In this document: positions 60,901 to 64,000 of the stretch, piece after piece | Layout of the letters: the number at the start of each line of letters is the position of its first letter | How positions within the stretch are numbered: the stretch's first letter is position 1 | Assembly (NCBI RefSeq): GCF_014356525.2 | Contig: NC_052508.1 | Location: forward strand, 62,272,047 to 62,336,046 | Length of the DNA stretch: 64,000 bases | Source: Nilaparvata lugens | Lineage: Eukaryota > Arthropoda > Insecta > Hemiptera > Delphacidae | Reading direction: 5' to 3' | Position numbers and translations under genes: made by a program | The notes under the pieces: generated by a model | Seen by the model: only the letters and a program-made list of their open reading frames with translations | Told to the model about the DNA's origin: nothing | The model's database searches: none

Positions 60901-61250
60901 TTTTAATTTGAACCAACTAGTACTCGACCCCTTTTCTCCTTGTTCACGTTCGTACTGATCAATAATTAGCTCGTACAGTCTGTACTTTAATGAAAACCAT
61001 GATGATAATAATCATATAGTTCTACATGACGAAACGTACCTTCTAAGGTCATGAGCATTATTATATTTTATCTATAATACCATGATATAGGAAGACATCT
61101 AGAATACATTATAATAGCAGCCTATATAGTCATATAACAACCCTATATAGTCATAAAAGGCGATTGGGCGGGCGTAGCCCGCCTCCCAGCCGGAGTACAT
61201 TATAATAGCAGCAATATTATACGGTACATTCGAGGAGTAGTAGAGTAAGT
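60901..61250. other. Non-coding, with a 17-bp direct repeat around a small hairpin
   Basis: TACATTATAATAGCAGC lies at 61105-61121 and 61196-61212, enclosing two CTATATAGTCATA copies and the hairpin GGGCGGGC-GTA-GCCCGCC. Confidence 0.6.
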
Positions 61251-61405
61251 AAATTCCTATGGCTTTCGTTGGTTGGGAGTCCCTTGCGGTAAAGTCCCAC
61301 CTCACCACAATATATCATTTGATTTGAGACGTCATTGGTCCTAAGGAATGACATGCTTCAGCCGGGACCGTCAATCGAACGTGCCCTGGGCATAACACGG
61401 GTATT
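61251..61405 (-). mobile_element. SINE fragment (family of 30560-30803)
   Basis: AAATTCCTATGGCTTTCGTT, GGGAGTCCCTTGCGG, TTCAGCCGGGACCGTCAAT and CGTGCCC...CATAACACGGG follow the intact SINE. The tRNA-like head is lacking. Confidence 0.75.
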
Positions 61406-61693
61406 ATGACATGTTACTACCATATTATTATCATTATCATTCCTCACATTCACAAATCTCATTCTCTTCATAACAATTCTATTTATTCTTCTCTGAGAAC
61501 TATATTCACTTATAATTATTATTTACTGCAATATTATGAGTATTATGAAGTTTTGAAAATTCTGTGAATTGAACAACTACAATACTTAACCTATTTCGGA
61601 CCAGTGTAATCTTATACTGAGAGGAAAAGCACAAGGTTACCTTATTTTATCATTTTTTATATCTCTATCATTTTAGGAAATAATACATACAAT

Positions 61694-62549
61694 AAAAATC
61701 TGGTGTGGTACACTCACACAACTTTCCTTGCTTATATTTGAAACTACGATCTGACTTCTTTATATGTGTATATATAATTGTTTTCAGAGTACTTTTTCCT
61801 TTGTGTAAATTGTGAAATTCGATGATTTTTTTAGTCATCATTTTCTTAAAGTCGTCAAAACAGCAGTTCTACAGATGAAATATCTCGACTATGTGTTCTT
61901 TTTATGAGCTGCGCTACCTACCTACCTCATGCACGAGAAGGAGGTAACTAAGTCCATTTCTCAAGGATGGGGTGGACCCCCTTTTAATTTCTCAGGGAGG
62001 AGACTCATGCCAGTTGATATAGCTGATATATAACTATACAGGGTATGAATTTGAGAAAATCGGTCAGGTCATTTTTGAGAAAATCGTGATAGAAATTTAA
62101 CAAAATTCATTCTTCTCAGGAATATTATGGAGCTCCTGCAATTTTCCCAGAAATGAGACTCATGTCAGTTGATTGGGCTTATAAATAGCTATCTAGGGTA
62201 TAAATTTGAAGAAAATCGTTAGAACCGTTTTCGAGAAAAGCGTGAAAAACATGGTTCTTTAGCCATTAACCGCCATTTTTAATTGAATTTTATTGAATTT
62301 CTTATTGTCAGATCCTCGTGGTATACATTTAAAATTTCAATTCAATCGGTTAATTAGGAATGGAGTTATCGTGTTCACAGACACACACACACACCCACAC
62401 TCACACACACACAGACCAACACCCAAAAATCATGTTTTTGGACTCAGGGGACCTTGAAACGTATAGAAAACATGAAATTAGGGTACCTTAAATTTCTTCG
62501 GAAAGCAATACTTTCCTTACCTATGGTAATAGGGCAAGGAAAGTAAAAA
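61694..62549 (+). mobile_element. GTAAGGAAAG-ended repeat, short copy (856 bp)
   Basis: Colinear with 27880-29407, from AAAAATCTGGTGTGGTACAC to CTTTCCTTACC...GGCAAGGAAAG. It has fewer 160-bp units and lacks the GC-rich 3' insert of the long copy. A CACACACA run lies at about 62382-62412. Confidence 0.75.
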
Positions 62550-63747
62550 GAGAATTGACAAAATGGAAGAGACAGAGATGCTGATAGCATGATAAGACAA
62601 AGTGAAATAATCATTATTCGTTTTTTTTTTCAAAAATGAAGTGTTCCTTGTATTTTTGGTAAAAGCCTACAAATAGAGAGATTGGTCGAATGAGAATCCG
62701 GGACGTTTTTCAGAAATAATGTTGACAGTTAGAAGTTCAACCTCACTATAAAACACCGAAACACGGAAGTCAATCTTTTTAATAACAACTTGTGCCATTT
62801 CCATCAACATATACACATTGTCTACCATTTTCTGCACACTCACTTCACTAATTCATTCATCTTTTCTCTCTCCTTCATTCTCCCCTAATTTACTCTCTCA
62901 CTTTCTCCATCATCAGTTAAGCACTTTATTTCCTTGTTTCCCGTCAATTACTGGCGCTAAGTATAGAGTGATAGGAAATACGCGTAACCCGAAATTCAGG
63001 AGAAGAAGATGTGAGTGCTTATACGAGGTGACACTTCATTATCGAAAATGAACGCTTTCAACATACTGGAAGAAACTTTGGAAGGATTGTCATTATGTTA
63101 TTAGTTTGGTTTTGTTTATATGCTTCCATTTGGTCATTCTCGACTGGGGAGCCATCTAATAATGTGTTTCATAATAAGATAATACGTCAAAAAAGAAAAA
63201 AATACTATCAATTTAATGCAATGAATAATTTCATGATCATCATAGGAAAAACATTTCGAAGAAATATGGATATTTCTCCTGTATGTATAGTTCATTGAAG
63301 CTGGTAAGTACAATTTTTCTGAATAAGGTAATTTATTAGGTTCATGATGGATAGAAGAAACAGGAATAAAATAAAATAGAATAGACTATACAAGATTAGC
63401 ATAGAATATACACTATGTCTTGGGTTTATAGTCAATATAGATGGATGGTTGGTGATAGTACCCAATGATACGTGTATATAGTACGAGTAGTATGAATGAT
63501 AGTATCCTGCTATCCATAGTACATCTATAGAGCCTTTTATTAGGCCTTATATTACAATATGGCTTACGAGCCCTAGAGTCCAATACAAGATAGAAGTACA
63601 ACTCGGCACTAGGTCCTATATTGGAATCCAATAATTGATTAGCTTATGAAACCTGCTCTAGATCTCTGGTATTTCAAGTAATCTTGACGAGTAATACATA
63701 AAGTTGTATTTTATAATTATTCTTATTAACAGTAGAATAAACTTATG
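62550..63747. other. Non-coding stretch
   Basis: A MITE half (TGTTGACAGTTAGAAGTTC then CCTCACTATA) lies at about 62718-62750. No gene was recognised. Confidence 0.4.
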
Positions 63748-63924
63748 CCTGGTTTTACCAATCTCGGTTATTACATTTGAACATGGTGAAGTTGAGTACG
63801 ATCTACAAGTGTGGACTGGAATGATAGATAGTATATTTCACCATGAGAATCATAATGTTCAAGTGCATTCGTTATAAAGTATTTGACCATGTTCAAATGT
63901 CTTGATCGAGCTTTGTGAGACCGG
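63748..63924. mobile_element. MITE (about 177 bp)
   Basis: Inverted arms: CCTGGTTTTACCAATCTCGG with ACATTTGAACATGGT at the left, and the complement of CCGGTCTCACAAAGCTCG with ACATTTGAACATGGT at the right. Confidence 0.75.
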
Positions 63925-64000
63925 ACATTAGGCTCTTATTAAAAAATCAAGTAATCTACAACCACAGAATACAAGTTTAGAACACAAATTATAGAAGTTT

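Noticed and set aside
1..64000. CRISPR arrays, operons, prophage or bacterial genes
   Set aside because: No spaced direct repeats with unique spacers, no ribosome-binding-site-led gene runs. All signals are of a eukaryotic repeat-rich genome.

Overview
The window looks like AT-rich nuclear DNA of an insect, with no complete host protein-coding gene. It holds LINE, SINE, Helitron, terminal-inverted-repeat (TIR) and MITE copies in layers, many microsatellites and long purine/pyrimidine-biased tracts. Several repeats (the 'GACCGAGCGAAGTGAGGTC' family, the 'GTAAGGAAAG' family, and the tRNA-derived SINEs) resemble ones I recall from delphacid planthoppers such as Nilaparvata lugens. That assignment rests on memory and was not searched. 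There are no operons, CRISPR arrays or bacterial signals. Most open frames are chance products of GAA/GGA/CTT-rich DNA.

Layout. 1-234: 5' end of a Helitron on the minus strand. 2230-5453 and 13249-18380: two copies of one TIR transposon carrying a relic of an intron-containing gene. 5978-6972: a second Helitron. 8650-9437: a LINE 3' end, with another copy inverted at 26659-27085. 9577-12475: a MITE, a 16-bp minisatellite and a nested foldback. 18381-31500: mostly non-coding, with three copies of a CTAG-ended element (one at 48998), SINEs, and a repeat with 160-bp internal units at 27880. 31542-33558: a TIR element containing a Helitron that itself contains a MITE. 33652-36395: the best protein-level feature, a 5'-truncated LINE reverse transcriptase broken only by three single-base shifts. 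37105-37395: the one exon that looks like host coding sequence, on the minus strand. 37841-38341: the C-terminal endonuclease-like part of a second LINE type, between AAT microsatellites. 38419-39133 and 41001-42780: two more LINE remnants. 43-64 kb: MITEs, SINEs, a GAGCAAATGCTC-array transposon (53932-54811), a PIF/Harbinger-type element (57966-58964) and purine-rich tracts.

The features are mostly parasites of one another rather than a pathway. LINEs would supply the machinery for the SINEs, and non-autonomous TIR elements and Helitrons depend on transposases encoded elsewhere. The most interesting object is the two-copy TIR element. Its two copies share splice sites, reading frame and intron phase, so it probably descends from an autonomous element, or one that captured a gene, with a spliced protein I do not recognise.
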